DNA from: Bacillus sp. T33-2
Lineage (GTDB): Bacteria > Bacillota > Bacilli > Bacillales > Cytobacillaceae
NCBI RefSeq assembly: GCF_002860205.1
Contig: NZ_PGVB01000027.1
Location: forward strand, 20,215 to 84,214
Length of the DNA: 64,000 bases
Reading direction: 5' to 3'
The translations under genes and the position numbers were made by a program. The notes below the pieces were generated by a model that saw only the letters and a program-made list of their open reading frames with translations, did not search any database and was not told where the DNA came from. Positions 1 to 8,270 of this stretch are shown piece by piece. Each line of letters begins with the position of its first letter. Positions within the stretch are counted from its first letter, which is position 1.

Positions 1-180
1 AAAAAACACCACCTATATACTAAAATACTATTTTTAGTTTAATTTACGAGAATAATCTTTTCAATAATAGGTTGTTCTACGAAAAAAACTGATCAATAAT
101 TAAAATGCACCCTGCAGGAAGACTTTTTCTAAGTGTCTACTCTAAAGGGTACATTTTAAAAACGAATCAGCTTTTTAATA

Positions 181-1338
181 TTAAACAGTTTGTTTTCTCA
201 TCGCTTCCGGTATGTAGACGCAGAATGGTTCACTGCCCATATAATCACCGGTGACTGCGTAGGTTCTGGACCGTGAGCCCCCGCATACATAGCGGAATTC
301 GCACACACCGCACTTCCCTTTATATTTCTCAGGGCTGCGCAGATCTTTAAATATTTGGGATTCCCGGTAGATGTCAGCCAAAGGTTGTTCACGGACGTTT
401 CCGCCGACGAGAGGCAGCAGTCCGCTCGGCATGACGTCACCTGTATGGGATACAAACACAAAGCCGTTTCCATCGTTTACCCCTTTAGGAGCCCGTTTCA
501 GTCCGTCGATGACAGATGCCATATCTTTTGTCAGTGTGTCCTCATAACGAATTTCGGTTTTGTCGACAACCTTCTCACGTGCTTTTTGCTGGAACACGAC
601 GCGTCGGTAATGCTGGGCTGCCGTTGTTTTAATATCATAGGGAGACGTTTTGCTAAGCTCATAGAGCCAGCGGAACACTTTTTCATGCTGAGCAGGGGTC
701 AGGCAGTCATCCATCTGCCCGCGTCCTGTTGGAACGAGCAGGAAGATGTACCACATCACCACTTTCAATTCCTTCATCAACTCGGCCATTTCTTCAAGAT
801 GGTCGTAATTGTACCGGGAGATGACTGTGTTAAGCTGAAGTGGCATCCCGAGCTCGTTTAAATATTTCACCTTTTCAATGGTTAGATCAAACGAGCCAGG
901 AGTCCCGCGGAAATGGTCATGGATTTCAGGCGTCGGGCCGTCAAGGCTGAATGCCCAGCGGGACAAACCCACTTCTTTTGCCCTTGCCATTCTCTCCTTA
1001 GTTACATTTGCAGTAGCACTTGGTGTCATGGATACGCGCATACCTTTTTTCACAGCGTAGTCGGCCAGTTCAAACAGGTCTTCACGCATCATGCAATCTC
1101 CGCCGGTAAAAACAAGCATCGGGTTGTTCATTTCATAGATTTCGTCAATCAGGCTGAGCCCCTCTTCATGATTAAGCTCTCTGGGATCGGCCGTTGTCTG
1201 GGCATCGGCCCGGCAATGAACACATTTCAGTTGGCATGCCCTTGTTACTTCCCAAATTACAATATAGGGATTTACATTGAAATCAATTAATCCAGGATAC
1301 ATTCCCTTGCCATTCTTTCCATGTCCATGCATTTTCAT
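181..1338 (-). CDS. Radical SAM/SPASM domain enzyme
   Basis: A radical S-adenosylmethionine enzyme of about 385 residues. The canonical CxxxCxxC motif for the SAM-binding 4Fe-4S cluster (ACQLKCVHC) is near residues 35-42. The C-terminus has a SPASM-type cysteine cluster (CGVCEFRYVCGG, then a Cys after SEPF) that would bind auxiliary clusters. The overall pattern matches the Bacillus SPASM family usually named TIGR04053, related to the heme-pathway and peptide-modifying enzymes; the substrate cannot be told from sequence. The start is ambiguous: a TTG at 1344, ATG at 1338 and ATG at 1332 are all in frame. GGTGAT, which matches the 16S anti-SD, best serves the ATG at 1332. No precursor peptide or partner gene is adjacent, so a RiPP role is not supported. 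Confidence 0.88.
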   Translation of the reverse strand: MKMHGHGKNGKGMYPGLIDFNVNPYIVIWEVTRACQLKCVHCRADAQTTADPRELNHEEGLSLIDEIYEMNNPMLVFTGGDCMMREDLFELADYAVKKGMRVSMTPSATANVTKERMARAKEVGLSRWAFSLDGPTPEIHDHFRGTPGSFDLTIEKVKYLNELGMPLQLNTVISRYNYDHLEEMAELMKELKVVMWYIFLLVPTGRGQMDDCLTPAQHEKVFRWLYELSKTSPYDIKTTAAQHYRRVVFQQKAREKVVDKTEIRYEDTLTKDMASVIDGLKRAPKGVNDGNGFVFVSHTGDVMPSGLLPLVGGNVREQPLADIYRESQIFKDLRSPEKYKGKCGVCEFRYVCGGSRSRTYAVTGDYMGSEPFCVYIPEAMRKQTV

Positions 1339-1503
1339 CACCAAACTTTACTTATTTTTGTGTGGATCGAACTAAAGCTTAAATAACAATTTTATAGGTT
1401 AATTATAAGGTTCGCAGGCCATTTTTCACGGAAGGAATGTTACAATAATTCTACAATAACATCCAATAATTGTTGAAAATTCTGATGGGTGGAGGGGGAT
1501 TTC

Positions 1504-2472
1504 ATGGTGGACAGAACATTGATTAAAGCTGCTCAACTTTTTGGTTTTCACCCGAATGAGGCGGTGCCGTTGTCCGGCGGGTTTAGAAATTCAGTTTATG
1601 AATATGGGACAGAGGATCACCGTTTCATTTTAAGAATAACTGATGCAGCCCGCCGGAATAAGAAGGAGATTGACTCAGAGCTGAAATGGATCGAATGCCT
1701 TCATAACAATGGCCTGTCTGTCAGCCGGCCGGTAAAATCGCTTAATGACCGGTTTATAGAGCAAACAGAAGAGAGTTTTTTGGTTTCGTTTATGAAGGCT
1801 GACGGAGCTCCAGTGAATGTATCTAGCCCGGAACAATGGAATCCAGATTTCTTCAGGGAATGGGGTCGGTACACTGGGAAAATGCATGCTATATCCCGTA
1901 ACGGTGAGACATTCATAAAAAATTTAAACAGACAGGCATGGAACAGGAATCATCCAGATATTCTTAATATAGAACGAAACATTCCAAGTAGGGAGATTCA
2001 GCAGAAATACAGAAGCCTGTTAACGAACATATGGGATTTCAAATTGGATAACAGCACATATGGCTTCATACATAACGATTTTCATCAGGGGAATTTTTTT
2101 GTTCATGACGGAAAAATAACTGCGTTTGACTTTGATGATTGTGCTTTTTCCTGGTTTGCCAACGATATAGCCGTTTCATTCTATCATGCATTCTGGCAGG
2201 GGATGTCTGTCCGGCCGGATCATGTTGAATTCGGTACCGAATTTATAGAGCATTTTCTTGAAGGCTATAGCAAGGAAATGCAATTAACCAAGGACATCAT
2301 TAAGCAAATCCCGGTTTTCCTGAAAATGCGCGAATTGTTTCTTTACGCCCTGTTCCTGCAAAATTGGGATTTGGAGCATCTGGAAGACTGGCAGGCCTAC
2401 ACTCTTACGAATTTAAAAGAAAGTATTGAGAAAGAACTTCCGTATTCAAATGTAGATTTTGCAAAACTATAA
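1504..2472 (+). CDS. Aminoglycoside phosphotransferase (APH)-family kinase-like protein
   Basis: A protein of 322 residues with the APH/choline-kinase fold signature. The catalytic loop HNDFHQGNF has Asp192 and Asn197, and the metal-binding DFDD follows at about residues 209-212. An upstream in-frame GTG at 1489 lies inside the Shine-Dalgarno region. GGAGGGGG at 1491-1498 followed by five bases places the start at ATG 1504. Such proteins phosphorylate small hydroxylated substrates, and many chromosomal Bacillus members are of unknown substrate rather than resistance enzymes. The gene stands alone between a divergent radical SAM gene and a small membrane protein gene. Family assignment is firm; function is not. 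Confidence 0.87.
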   Translation: MVDRTLIKAAQLFGFHPNEAVPLSGGFRNSVYEYGTEDHRFILRITDAARRNKKEIDSELKWIECLHNNGLSVSRPVKSLNDRFIEQTEESFLVSFMKADGAPVNVSSPEQWNPDFFREWGRYTGKMHAISRNGETFIKNLNRQAWNRNHPDILNIERNIPSREIQQKYRSLLTNIWDFKLDNSTYGFIHNDFHQGNFFVHDGKITAFDFDDCAFSWFANDIAVSFYHAFWQGMSVRPDHVEFGTEFIEHFLEGYSKEMQLTKDIIKQIPVFLKMRELFLYALFLQNWDLEHLEDWQAYTLTNLKESIEKELPYSNVDFAKL

Positions 2473-2575
2473 TGATGGCGCAATTTTGTAAATATTTGCT
2501 TTTTTATGAAACCATTTGTTCCCTCCCGCCGTCTATTTAGTAGAATTTGGCGTAGCCGGGAAAGAGGGGAATCTG

Positions 2576-3031
2576 GTGAGGAACTCCATCGCATTGGGAA
2601 CCACAGCTGTTTTAATAGTGCTTCTTTTTGTTGGCTGGAAGCTTTACAGCGTGTATATTCCCAAACCGCCACAGGTCCGCCTTGACTCGGGTACTGAAGT
2701 TGTGGACATGAAGATTGGAACTTTTTCCTGGAACGAGTGGGGCAGGGCAGCCACTGCGGATGCATTTGCCGATCCCACAGGGCTTGTCAGGTCACAACAA
2801 CCAGTCAGAGTGACCGCTTCCCGGTTAAAATTAATGTTTGAAGAAAATCCTGACTCGATAAATTGTTACCTGTGGCAGATGGAGACAGGGCAAATAGCTT
2901 ATAAAGGAATCAAGGAAAATCCTCTGCAACTGAAGGATTTAGACGTGCAGCCCGGAGATTATGCCCTAGAAGTCCGCGCCAAGTGGGAACAGGGCTATGT
3001 ATTGTATAATGCCAGGATTCTCGTCCAATAA
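2576..3031 (+). CDS. Hypothetical single-pass membrane protein
   Basis: 151 residues with one N-terminal membrane segment (IALGTTAVLIVLLFVGW, about residues 5-22) and a hydrophilic remainder that probably lies outside the membrane. A GTG start at 2576 is preferred because AGAGGGGA lies five bases upstream; the longer frame from 2516 has no ribosome site. The exposed domain alternates short beta-like stretches (PVRVTASRLKLMFE, YALEVRAKW) and may be a small beta-sandwich. I do not recognise the family. It lies just before an acetyltransferase gene, 27 bases apart, so cotranscription is possible. Confidence 0.75.
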   Translation: MRNSIALGTTAVLIVLLFVGWKLYSVYIPKPPQVRLDSGTEVVDMKIGTFSWNEWGRAATADAFADPTGLVRSQQPVRVTASRLKLMFEENPDSINCYLWQMETGQIAYKGIKENPLQLKDLDVQPGDYALEVRAKWEQGYVLYNARILVQ

Positions 3032-3058
3032 TAAAAAGAACTACATAGGAGCTATTTT

Positions 3059-3556
3059 ATGAAAACTAAATCTAGAAATGATGTCATGATCTCATTTTAT
3101 GATCCACGATTTGATGCAGAGCTGAGAGCTTTTCAGCTTCCGGAAGAACAACAGAAATTTACAGGCATGCCGGATAAATCGTTGGAGACCGCTTCAGCCG
3201 ATCCCAACCGTTTCCCAATTGTGATCCTGTCTTCGGACATTCCTGTTGGTTTTTTTATTCTTCACAAGGGCACAGACATCAAACCCTTTACACAAAATCC
3301 CCGGGCTATGCTATTAAGGGCGTTCTCGATAAATCATAAACACCAGGGGCGGGGCTACGCGAAACAAGCCTTGCTGCAACTGCCTGATTTTGTTTCCATG
3401 CACTTTCCGGAAATAGATGAAATTGTATTAGCTGTAAATGAGAAGAACATTGCTGCCAAACAGCTTTATGAAAAATCAGGTTTTCAGGATCTCGGTGAAA
3501 GGAGGACAGGCCCGATCGGCATGCAATATATTCTGCAATATCCCTTGAACAAATAG
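3059..3556 (+). CDS. GNAT family N-acetyltransferase
   Basis: A 165-residue acetyltransferase. The acetyl-CoA pyrophosphate loop is HQGRGYAKQAL (about residues 97-107), and the C-terminal NEKNIAAKQLYEKSGF is the usual GNAT motif B. ATG 3059 follows AGGAG with normal spacing. The acceptor is unknown. A strong hairpin terminator follows the stop codon, so this gene ends its transcript. Confidence 0.88.
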   Translation: MKTKSRNDVMISFYDPRFDAELRAFQLPEEQQKFTGMPDKSLETASADPNRFPIVILSSDIPVGFFILHKGTDIKPFTQNPRAMLLRAFSINHKHQGRGYAKQALLQLPDFVSMHFPEIDEIVLAVNEKNIAAKQLYEKSGFQDLGERRTGPIGMQYILQYPLNK

Positions 3557-3561
3557 CATAA

Positions 3562-3597
3562 AGGGTCATTTCCATCTGGAAATGGCTCCTTTTTTGA
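3562..3597 (+). terminator. Rho-independent terminator
   Basis: Stem GTCATTTCC / GGAAATGGC with loop ATCT, then a T-run. It directly follows the acetyltransferase stop codon. Confidence 0.85.
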
Positions 3598-3610
3598 TTT
3601 GGTGTTGTGA

Positions 3611-3897
3611 ATGAATAGATTTCCCGTTAAGTATGATAATACAATTAGGGATTTTACGTTTATCGTGCCTCAGCAAACCTGGAAAAATTCCGGCACATTT
3701 TGGGGAGTGCCCCTTTTCCCAGATCACTTCTAACGGACAGCTTGAATGTAGACGTTTATGACGACAATGCAAAAATTTCTGTGCCTGATAATGGAAAAGG
3801 TGAACCTGATATAACGAAACGGATTGAGGAAGATATTATATTACTTTCCTTGCGCGGGACTTCTGAAAGCATTGAAAGGCTGAAAAAAACGTTATAG
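3611..3897 (+). pseudogene. Small gene with a probable frameshift
   Basis: Two frames join end to end. The first runs from ATG 3611 to a TAA at 3731 and encodes about 40 residues ending GVPLFPDHF. A second frame continues with LLTDSLNVDVYDDNAK and ends at 3897 with IERLKKTL. The switch falls near the runs CCCC TTTT CCC at about 3709-3720, where a one-base change would make one protein of about 94 residues. No homolog is recognised and the ribosome site is weak. It may be a decayed gene, a sequencing error or two unrelated frames. Confidence 0.4.
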
Positions 3898-4046
3898 AAG
3901 CTCGACATATAGGACGAACACAACCGACAGAATCCAAAGTATTTTAACTGGTAGCTGAAAGTATTGGCAGCATAATAACGGCCATGGGCACGATACTAAG
4001 AGTGGGGGGAATAGTTGCCTCCAATCCTGATGAAGGAGTGCTCTGT

Positions 4047-4535
4047 TTGAATTCGACGCAGATGCTCAGTTTAGTATTTAAAACAAAAATACCGCAGCGG
4101 TTGCTGAAAGGATTGGCAAGTAGGTCCGGAGCGCGGGGAATGGTGGTCCCAGCCCTAATGGGAGTGGGGATGAGTGTAGGAGCAGCTTTTCTTTTCAAAC
4201 GAAACAAACGAAGGAATGCAGCGGGGAAGGGCGAATTTGCAGGTTACACGAAAAAATTCGTCATGCCTGGAGCTTTTACCGAGTTTGCATCTGAATTTGC
4301 AGCAGTGAATCATATGGCGCGGAAAACCCCGGGCAATTATCACCGAACCGTTGGAAATGGAAACCATGGCAAGGCAAAGGAAAACGGTTTAAAAGATAAT
4401 TCGGCACAACAGCCTGTTCACTATGATGAAAACCACTTCACGCTTGCTGAATTAGCCCACGGAGCAGATTCAGAATCGGCGGAAGAGCTGGCTGAATTCA
4501 AAAACAAGCTGATCGAGGAAAACACCCATAAATAA
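4047..4535 (+). CDS. Hypothetical protein with one hydrophobic segment
   Basis: The frame is open from ATG 3984, but the best ribosome site is AAGGAG at 4033-4038, eight bases before an in-frame TTG at 4047. This gives 162 residues. A hydrophobic glycine-rich stretch (MVVPALMGVGMSVGAAFLF) is followed by the basic KRNKRR, then a long hydrophilic tail. That pattern suggests a membrane anchor with a cytoplasmic tail. No family is recognised. A terminator follows at once. Confidence 0.6.
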   Translation: MNSTQMLSLVFKTKIPQRLLKGLASRSGARGMVVPALMGVGMSVGAAFLFKRNKRRNAAGKGEFAGYTKKFVMPGAFTEFASEFAAVNHMARKTPGNYHRTVGNGNHGKAKENGLKDNSAQQPVHYDENHFTLAELAHGADSESAEELAEFKNKLIEENTHK

Positions 4536-4542
4536 GCTACAC

Positions 4543-4569
4543 GAAGCCCGCTTTACAGGGCTTCTTTTT
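4543..4569 (+). terminator. Rho-independent terminator
   Basis: GAAGCCC / GGGCTTC stem with an 8-base loop, followed by TTTTT. It ends the hypothetical gene upstream. Confidence 0.88.
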
Positions 4570-4570
4570 G

Positions 4571-4981
4571 ATTTATAAAATTTTATATGCAAAATTAGGA
4601 GGGAGTAAGTTAATAGTCATGGTTAAAAAGGGCAGTCTACACGATAAACAAGCAATAAATGAATCAAAGAACTCATATAAGGGGTCTTGTTTATTTACAT
4701 ATTGAGAAATACTGCTTATTTTAAGCCAGAATTAAATGATCAAAATCCTTTGATTACAAGGTCATTAAGATTGTATTGCAGGAATGTTACAAGAAAAGGC
4801 TGGTGTTATAAAAAAGAGGCTGAAAACCCTTTATAGTACAAGGTTTCCACCTCATTTTGCCTTGGTTGGGTTAAATTTCCCTGTGGAATAGTTTGCCACT
4901 GCAACCATTTTTTCTATCTACCAATCTATCAAAGGAAACTCTACTATAATTTTGTAAAACGAAATTAAGGGAGTTGCAATC
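4571..4981 (+). other. Intergenic region before the wall hydrolase
   Basis: About 410 bases with no convincing gene. A 28-codon frame from ATG 4619 has a purine-rich site but at about 16 bases spacing, so I do not call it. A stable hairpin at about 4815-4854 (GAGGCTGAAAACC pairing with GGTTTCCACCTC, then ATTTTG) could be a terminator or leader structure. AAGGGAG just before 4982 is the ribosome site of the next gene. Confidence 0.5.
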
Positions 4982-5797
4982 ATGAAAAAACAGATTTTGA
5001 CGGTAGCTGCTACGGCAGGTTTTTTATTTACTTCTTTTAATGGTGCGGCCAGTGCTGCTGTACATACAGTGAAATCCGGAGATACGCTTTGGGGATTGTC
5101 AAGAACGTACAATGTGACAGTTAATGATTTAAAAGCTTGGAATCATCTTTCTGGGCCTACTATTTATGTAAATCAAAAACTGACAGTCGATGCCCCGGCA
5201 GGAACTACACCAGCCCAGGCTGCAACGGCAACAACAACCACCACTTATACAGTAAAGTCAGGAGATACTTTATGGGGCATATCAAGACAATTTGGTGTTT
5301 CCGTAGGTCAGCTAAAGTCTTCAAATGGTTTATCATCTGATTTGATCCGCATTGGCCAAACGCTCCGCGTAACAGGTCAAGCTCCAGCAGTTGCTCCTGT
5401 TGCTGCCCCTGTCAACACAGCAGTGGCTTCAGCTTCTACTAGTGCCAGCGCTTTGATCAATGAAGCGAAAAAATATATGGGTGTTCCTTATGCCTGGGGT
5501 GGAAGTTCACGATCCGGCTTCGACTGCAGCGGATACCTGCAATACGTATTTAATAAAGTAGGCATATCGATTCCGAGGACGGTTGCAACCATTTGGAATG
5601 CCACTACCCCGGTCCCGTCACCAAGAGCGGGTGATATCGTGTTTTTTGAAACTTATAAGGCAGGGCCATCCCATGCCGGCATCTATTTGGGAAGCAATAA
5701 ATTTATTCACGCCAGTTCTTCATACGGTGTCACAATCAGTGATATGACAACTTCATATTGGAAGGCCCGCTACTTGGGAGCAAAAACGAAATTTTAA
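4982..5797 (+). CDS. Secreted LysM-NlpC/P60 D,L-endopeptidase (peptidoglycan hydrolase)
   Basis: 271 residues with a Sec signal peptide (about 1-26, ending AASAA) and two LysM domains (about 28-70 and 88-131, each with the VKSGDTLWGxS signature). An Ala/Thr/Pro linker leads to a C-terminal NlpC/P60 domain from about residue 155. The catalytic triad is visible as Cys182 (DCSG), His231 (SHAG) and His243 (FIHAS). The layout matches the LytE/LytF/CwlS family, which cleaves the D-Glu to diaminopimelate bond during growth and cell separation; those relatives often have three or more LysM units, so this is a short version. It is monocistronic with its own terminator. Confidence 0.93.
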   Translation: MKKQILTVAATAGFLFTSFNGAASAAVHTVKSGDTLWGLSRTYNVTVNDLKAWNHLSGPTIYVNQKLTVDAPAGTTPAQAATATTTTTYTVKSGDTLWGISRQFGVSVGQLKSSNGLSSDLIRIGQTLRVTGQAPAVAPVAAPVNTAVASASTSASALINEAKKYMGVPYAWGGSSRSGFDCSGYLQYVFNKVGISIPRTVATIWNATTPVPSPRAGDIVFFETYKAGPSHAGIYLGSNKFIHASSSYGVTISDMTTSYWKARYLGAKTKF

Positions 5798-5844
5798 CAG
5801 AATCCAGACACAACATTGCTACTATACCACCATATTAGTTTTGT

Positions 5845-5868
5845 AAACCTCCTTTTTGGAGGTTTTTT
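5845..5868 (+). terminator. Rho-independent terminator
   Basis: AAACCTCC / GGAGGTTT stem with loop TTTTT, followed by TTTT. It lies downstream of the LysM hydrolase. Confidence 0.9.
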
Positions 5869-5942
5869 AGTTTGATCATGAACGGCCGGAATTAACAAGT
5901 GCGAAAGACCTCGAAAAATAAACCAATTAATAACCATACAAC

Positions 5943-5960
5943 CGAACGTTCGTATATGAT
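5943..5960 (+). promoter_or_regulatory. Palindrome next to a candidate -10 box
   Basis: The perfect palindrome CGAACGTTCG (5943-5952) lies three bases before TATGAT AAAAT, a plausible -10 element, about 155 bases upstream of the RsbT-like gene. No clear -35 box is seen. It resembles half-sites of the Bacillus LexA box, but the two halves touch instead of being separated by four bases. Confidence 0.35.
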
Positions 5961-6113
5961 AAAATAAGAAAAGCTAGAAATTTACAGTTAAAAATAATAG
6001 ATTAGCGCAGTGATTCGACATCACATTGAAATTACCCTCGATAACGTTCATGCTGCTGTAAAAACTTGACCACGGACTTTCGATATTAAGCCAATTGTTA
6101 GAGGGTTAGATAA

Positions 6114-6521
6114 ATGAGCCAACCAATCCGGATAGTTATAAATAATGAATTTGATATAGTGCTAGCCCGCCAAAAAGGCAGGGAAATGTCCAAAGCGCTT
6201 CAATTTGGAACGGTGGACCAGTCCAGAATTACTACTGCAATATCGGAACTGGCCAGAAATATTTATCTTTACGCAAGAAGTGGGGAAATTATCATAAATG
6301 TGCTGAAATCAGAAGGGAAAAAGGGTATCCAGATCATTGCGGTTGACAATGGTCCTGGCATACATGATATCCGAATGGTTCTTCAGGATGGATACACTAC
6401 ATCAGGGGGCCTTGGTGCCGGATTGCCTGGTGTGAAAAGATTGATGGATGAATTCATTATTGAATCAGAACCGGGGAAGGGAACAACGGTGAAGATTACG
6501 AAATGGGCAAAATCTTCGTAG
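6114..6521 (+). CDS. RsbT-like serine/threonine kinase (orphan anti-sigma regulatory factor)
   Basis: 135 residues, the usual RsbT length, with the GHKL ATPase boxes: SELARN at 44-49 (N box), DNGPGI at 78-83 (G1) and GGLGAGLPGVKRL at 98-110 (G2). In Bacillus, RsbT phosphorylates RsbS and RsbR in the stressosome and then activates the RsbU phosphatase, turning on sigma-B. Here there is no rsbR, rsbS, rsbU, rsbV, rsbW or sigB beside it, so it is either a second RsbT paralog or a relocated one. ATG 6114 follows GAGGG. A large terminator hairpin lies downstream. Family assignment is strong; its partners are unknown. Confidence 0.88.
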   Translation: MSQPIRIVINNEFDIVLARQKGREMSKALQFGTVDQSRITTAISELARNIYLYARSGEIIINVLKSEGKKGIQIIAVDNGPGIHDIRMVLQDGYTTSGGLGAGLPGVKRLMDEFIIESEPGKGTTVKITKWAKSS

Positions 6522-6544
6522 GTGTATAACACCTAATATACAGA

Positions 6545-6595
6545 AAAAAGCTGGTTTGGAAAAATCGATCTGCGATTTTTCCCCCAGCTTTTTTT
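6545..6595 (+). terminator. Long Rho-independent terminator
   Basis: A two-tier stem: AAAAGCTGG pairs with CCAGCTTTT outside and GAAAAATCG with CGATTTTTC inside, followed by a long T-run. It separates the RsbT-like gene from the convergent small gene on the other strand. Confidence 0.9.
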
Positions 6596-6726
6596 TAAGT
6601 CCATTGCTTCTTAACCTGTTCGTGGGCGAGCGATAGTATTTCTTCCTTTGTCGCGTCCCGGTTTGTAATGACATTTGTTTGGTAGCTCTTTCCTTCAAAA
6701 TTTACCAAAACTGTTACTTGAAGCAT
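6595..6726 (-). CDS. Small stress-type protein, 43 aa (BA3454-like)
   Basis: A 43-codon gene on the minus strand starting MLQVTVLVNFEGKSYQTNV and ending VKKQWT. AAAGGA lies a few bases upstream of the ATG at 6726. Length, the G-K-x-Y-Q-T-N-V-I core and the conserved K-Q-W-T/S end fit, from memory, the small BA3454 family described as stress-response proteins in Bacillus; that identification is moderate. The stop codon overlaps the T-run of the convergent terminator. Confidence 0.72.
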   Translation of the reverse strand: MLQVTVLVNFEGKSYQTNVITNRDATKEEILSLAHEQVKKQWT

Positions 6727-6930
6727 AATTCTTTTCCTTTCTACTATTTGTGATTTTCATGGTTGTGAACTAAAGTATTGTTCCAGGGCCAGGGCCTTTC
6801 CGCTTGTTTTTAGTCAGCGGGGTGATGTATATATACCATGTGAGCCAGATTGTTAAACATCTAATTCAGGTTGTTTTTCTTCTGCTGTTTCAGGGAAAAG
6901 GGAAAGGAAAATCTTCTAGGAGGGTTCCAT

Positions 6931-7080
6931 ATGTCTTTTAATAAAGAAAAGAAAGTTGATTTGATGGAATATGAACGGAAAGTCTTAGATGATACGAATC
7001 CGAAAAATAATGACAGTAACAAGGGGCGTTTGCCGGATCAACAAAACAGGCTGAAGGACAAAGAAAATTTGAGAAAATAA
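6931..7080 (+). CDS. Small hydrophilic protein, 49 aa
   Basis: ATG 6931 follows a strong AGGAGG at 6919-6924. The product is short, very charged and rich in Asn, Lys and Asp, with no hydrophobic segment (start MSFNKEKKVDLMEYERKV). It looks disordered and soluble. I do not recognise a family, though such proteins are common in spore-formers. A clean terminator follows nine bases after the stop. Confidence 0.75.
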   Translation: MSFNKEKKVDLMEYERKVLDDTNPKNNDSNKGRLPDQQNRLKDKENLRK

Positions 7081-7089
7081 ACGATGACA

Positions 7090-7116
7090 GGGATAAGCTT
7101 AGTGGCTTATCCCTTT
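7090..7116. terminator. Bidirectional terminator hairpin
   Basis: GGGATAAGC / GCTTATCCC perfect 9-bp stem with a 6-base loop between two convergent small genes. The T-rich flank is short. Confidence 0.75.
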
Positions 7117-7121
7117 CAATA

Positions 7122-7319
7122 TTAATCAGTTTGATCATAGGGATATGAGATGTGGATCCCTGATACATTTCCCGGTTCAACTGGAATAACCTCTATAGAC
7201 TCCATGTAGCGCTCAAATTCTTTTTTCAGGTCTTCCGGCGCCCCCGTCTTTAAGTGCCAGTTTCCCGGCTCATCCATAAAATAGGGGCTTTTTATGAATT
7301 CCGGCCTTTTGATCGGCAT
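7122..7319 (-). CDS. Hypothetical small protein, 65 aa
   Basis: A 65-residue soluble protein starting MPIKRPEFIKSPYFMDEPGN on the minus strand. GGGAGG lies about eight bases upstream of the ATG at 7319. It is acidic with several aromatic residues and no membrane segment. I do not recognise the family. It converges with the 49-residue gene across a shared hairpin. Confidence 0.72.
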   Translation of the reverse strand: MPIKRPEFIKSPYFMDEPGNWHLKTGAPEDLKKEFERYMESIEVIPVEPGNVSGIHISYPYDQTD

Positions 7320-7476
7320 TGTGCCATACCTCCCATCTTCTCTGTTCCAGCTATGTCGTTAATGAGGGTTCTTATTTAAAAATTAACCTATTTTTCATAT
7401 TTTTTAACAGAACCACTCATATTTCTTCCAATTTTAGGCATGTTAAAAAGCGACAAATGAAGAAGGAGTGAGATTT

Positions 7477-8106
7477 GTGAAGAGGTATTTGAAAGTGTTT
7501 GTAATTTTACTTGCTTTCGCAATGCCGTTGCCAGCTGCAGCTAATGGAATTCCTGTAAAAGTGGATGAAGAGGGGATAAACAGGGCGCCAATCCGCCCAG
7601 AGAATAGGAATGCTATCGATGATCCTTGTTTGGACGGAAACGAACGGCACCGCCATATGGGAGCGCAGGGCATGCATAAACACCTTTGCGATGCTCCAGG
7701 GAAGGAGGAGGTACTAGAATACGTCCAGAAGTATAATCCCAAAAAGCTTGACCAATGGAAAAATGCATTTTTGGACCGGGAAAACCTGCACAAGAGGTGG
7801 GCCAGTCCTGAAATGGACGCCGAACGTAAGGCCTGGATAGAAGCCAAGAGGGAAGAAAAGCAAAAAATTCAAAACTCTTATGTTAAAGGAGATATCAGCC
7901 TGAAAGAAATGCGGATTAAGATGCGGGCATTACGGGGAACTGCCCACAAACGGAGAATGGGAAATCCTTTTATATACAGGGATTTGCAGCTTGCAGACAA
8001 AGCCGGCCGCAAACAAGATGCTGTGAAGGTGCTGGATGAAATGCTTTTGCAGATGAAAGAACGGAACAATAGTCTTAGGGCGTTAATTGAAGAGATAATT
8101 GAATAA
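7477..8106 (+). CDS. Hypothetical secreted protein
   Basis: 209 residues from a GTG at 7477. AAGGAG at 7463-7468 sits eight bases upstream, which rules out the in-frame GTG at 7468 inside it. The N-terminus is a signal peptide (VKRYLKVFVILLAFAMPLPAAANG), so the protein is exported. The mature part is strongly charged and probably helical, with a short His/Met/Cys-containing stretch (RHMGAQGMHKHLCD, about residues 55-70) that could bind metal. No family is recognised. Confidence 0.8.
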   Translation: MKRYLKVFVILLAFAMPLPAAANGIPVKVDEEGINRAPIRPENRNAIDDPCLDGNERHRHMGAQGMHKHLCDAPGKEEVLEYVQKYNPKKLDQWKNAFLDRENLHKRWASPEMDAERKAWIEAKREEKQKIQNSYVKGDISLKEMRIKMRALRGTAHKRRMGNPFIYRDLQLADKAGRKQDAVKVLDEMLLQMKERNNSLRALIEEIIE

Positions 8107-8270
8107 ATTGAATTTTAACATCTTGAGCCACTCGATTGGTGCCTCAATTCTTGTTTATTTTACTTTCCGGGAGTCGGTCGCTCCCCTGACAACTATTCTT
8201 GTAAACAGAAGCATATATTATGTATGATTAAACCAATAGTGCAAAATCTTTTATCGAGAGGGGGTCCAGT

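Noticed and set aside
4619..4705. 28-codon frame starting MVKKGSLHDKQ
   Set aside because: The purine-rich site is about 16 bases away and the product has no recognisable feature.
5943..5952. LexA/DinR box upstream of the RsbT-like gene
   Set aside because: The halves CGAAC and GTTCG touch; the Bacillus SOS box needs a four-base gap.
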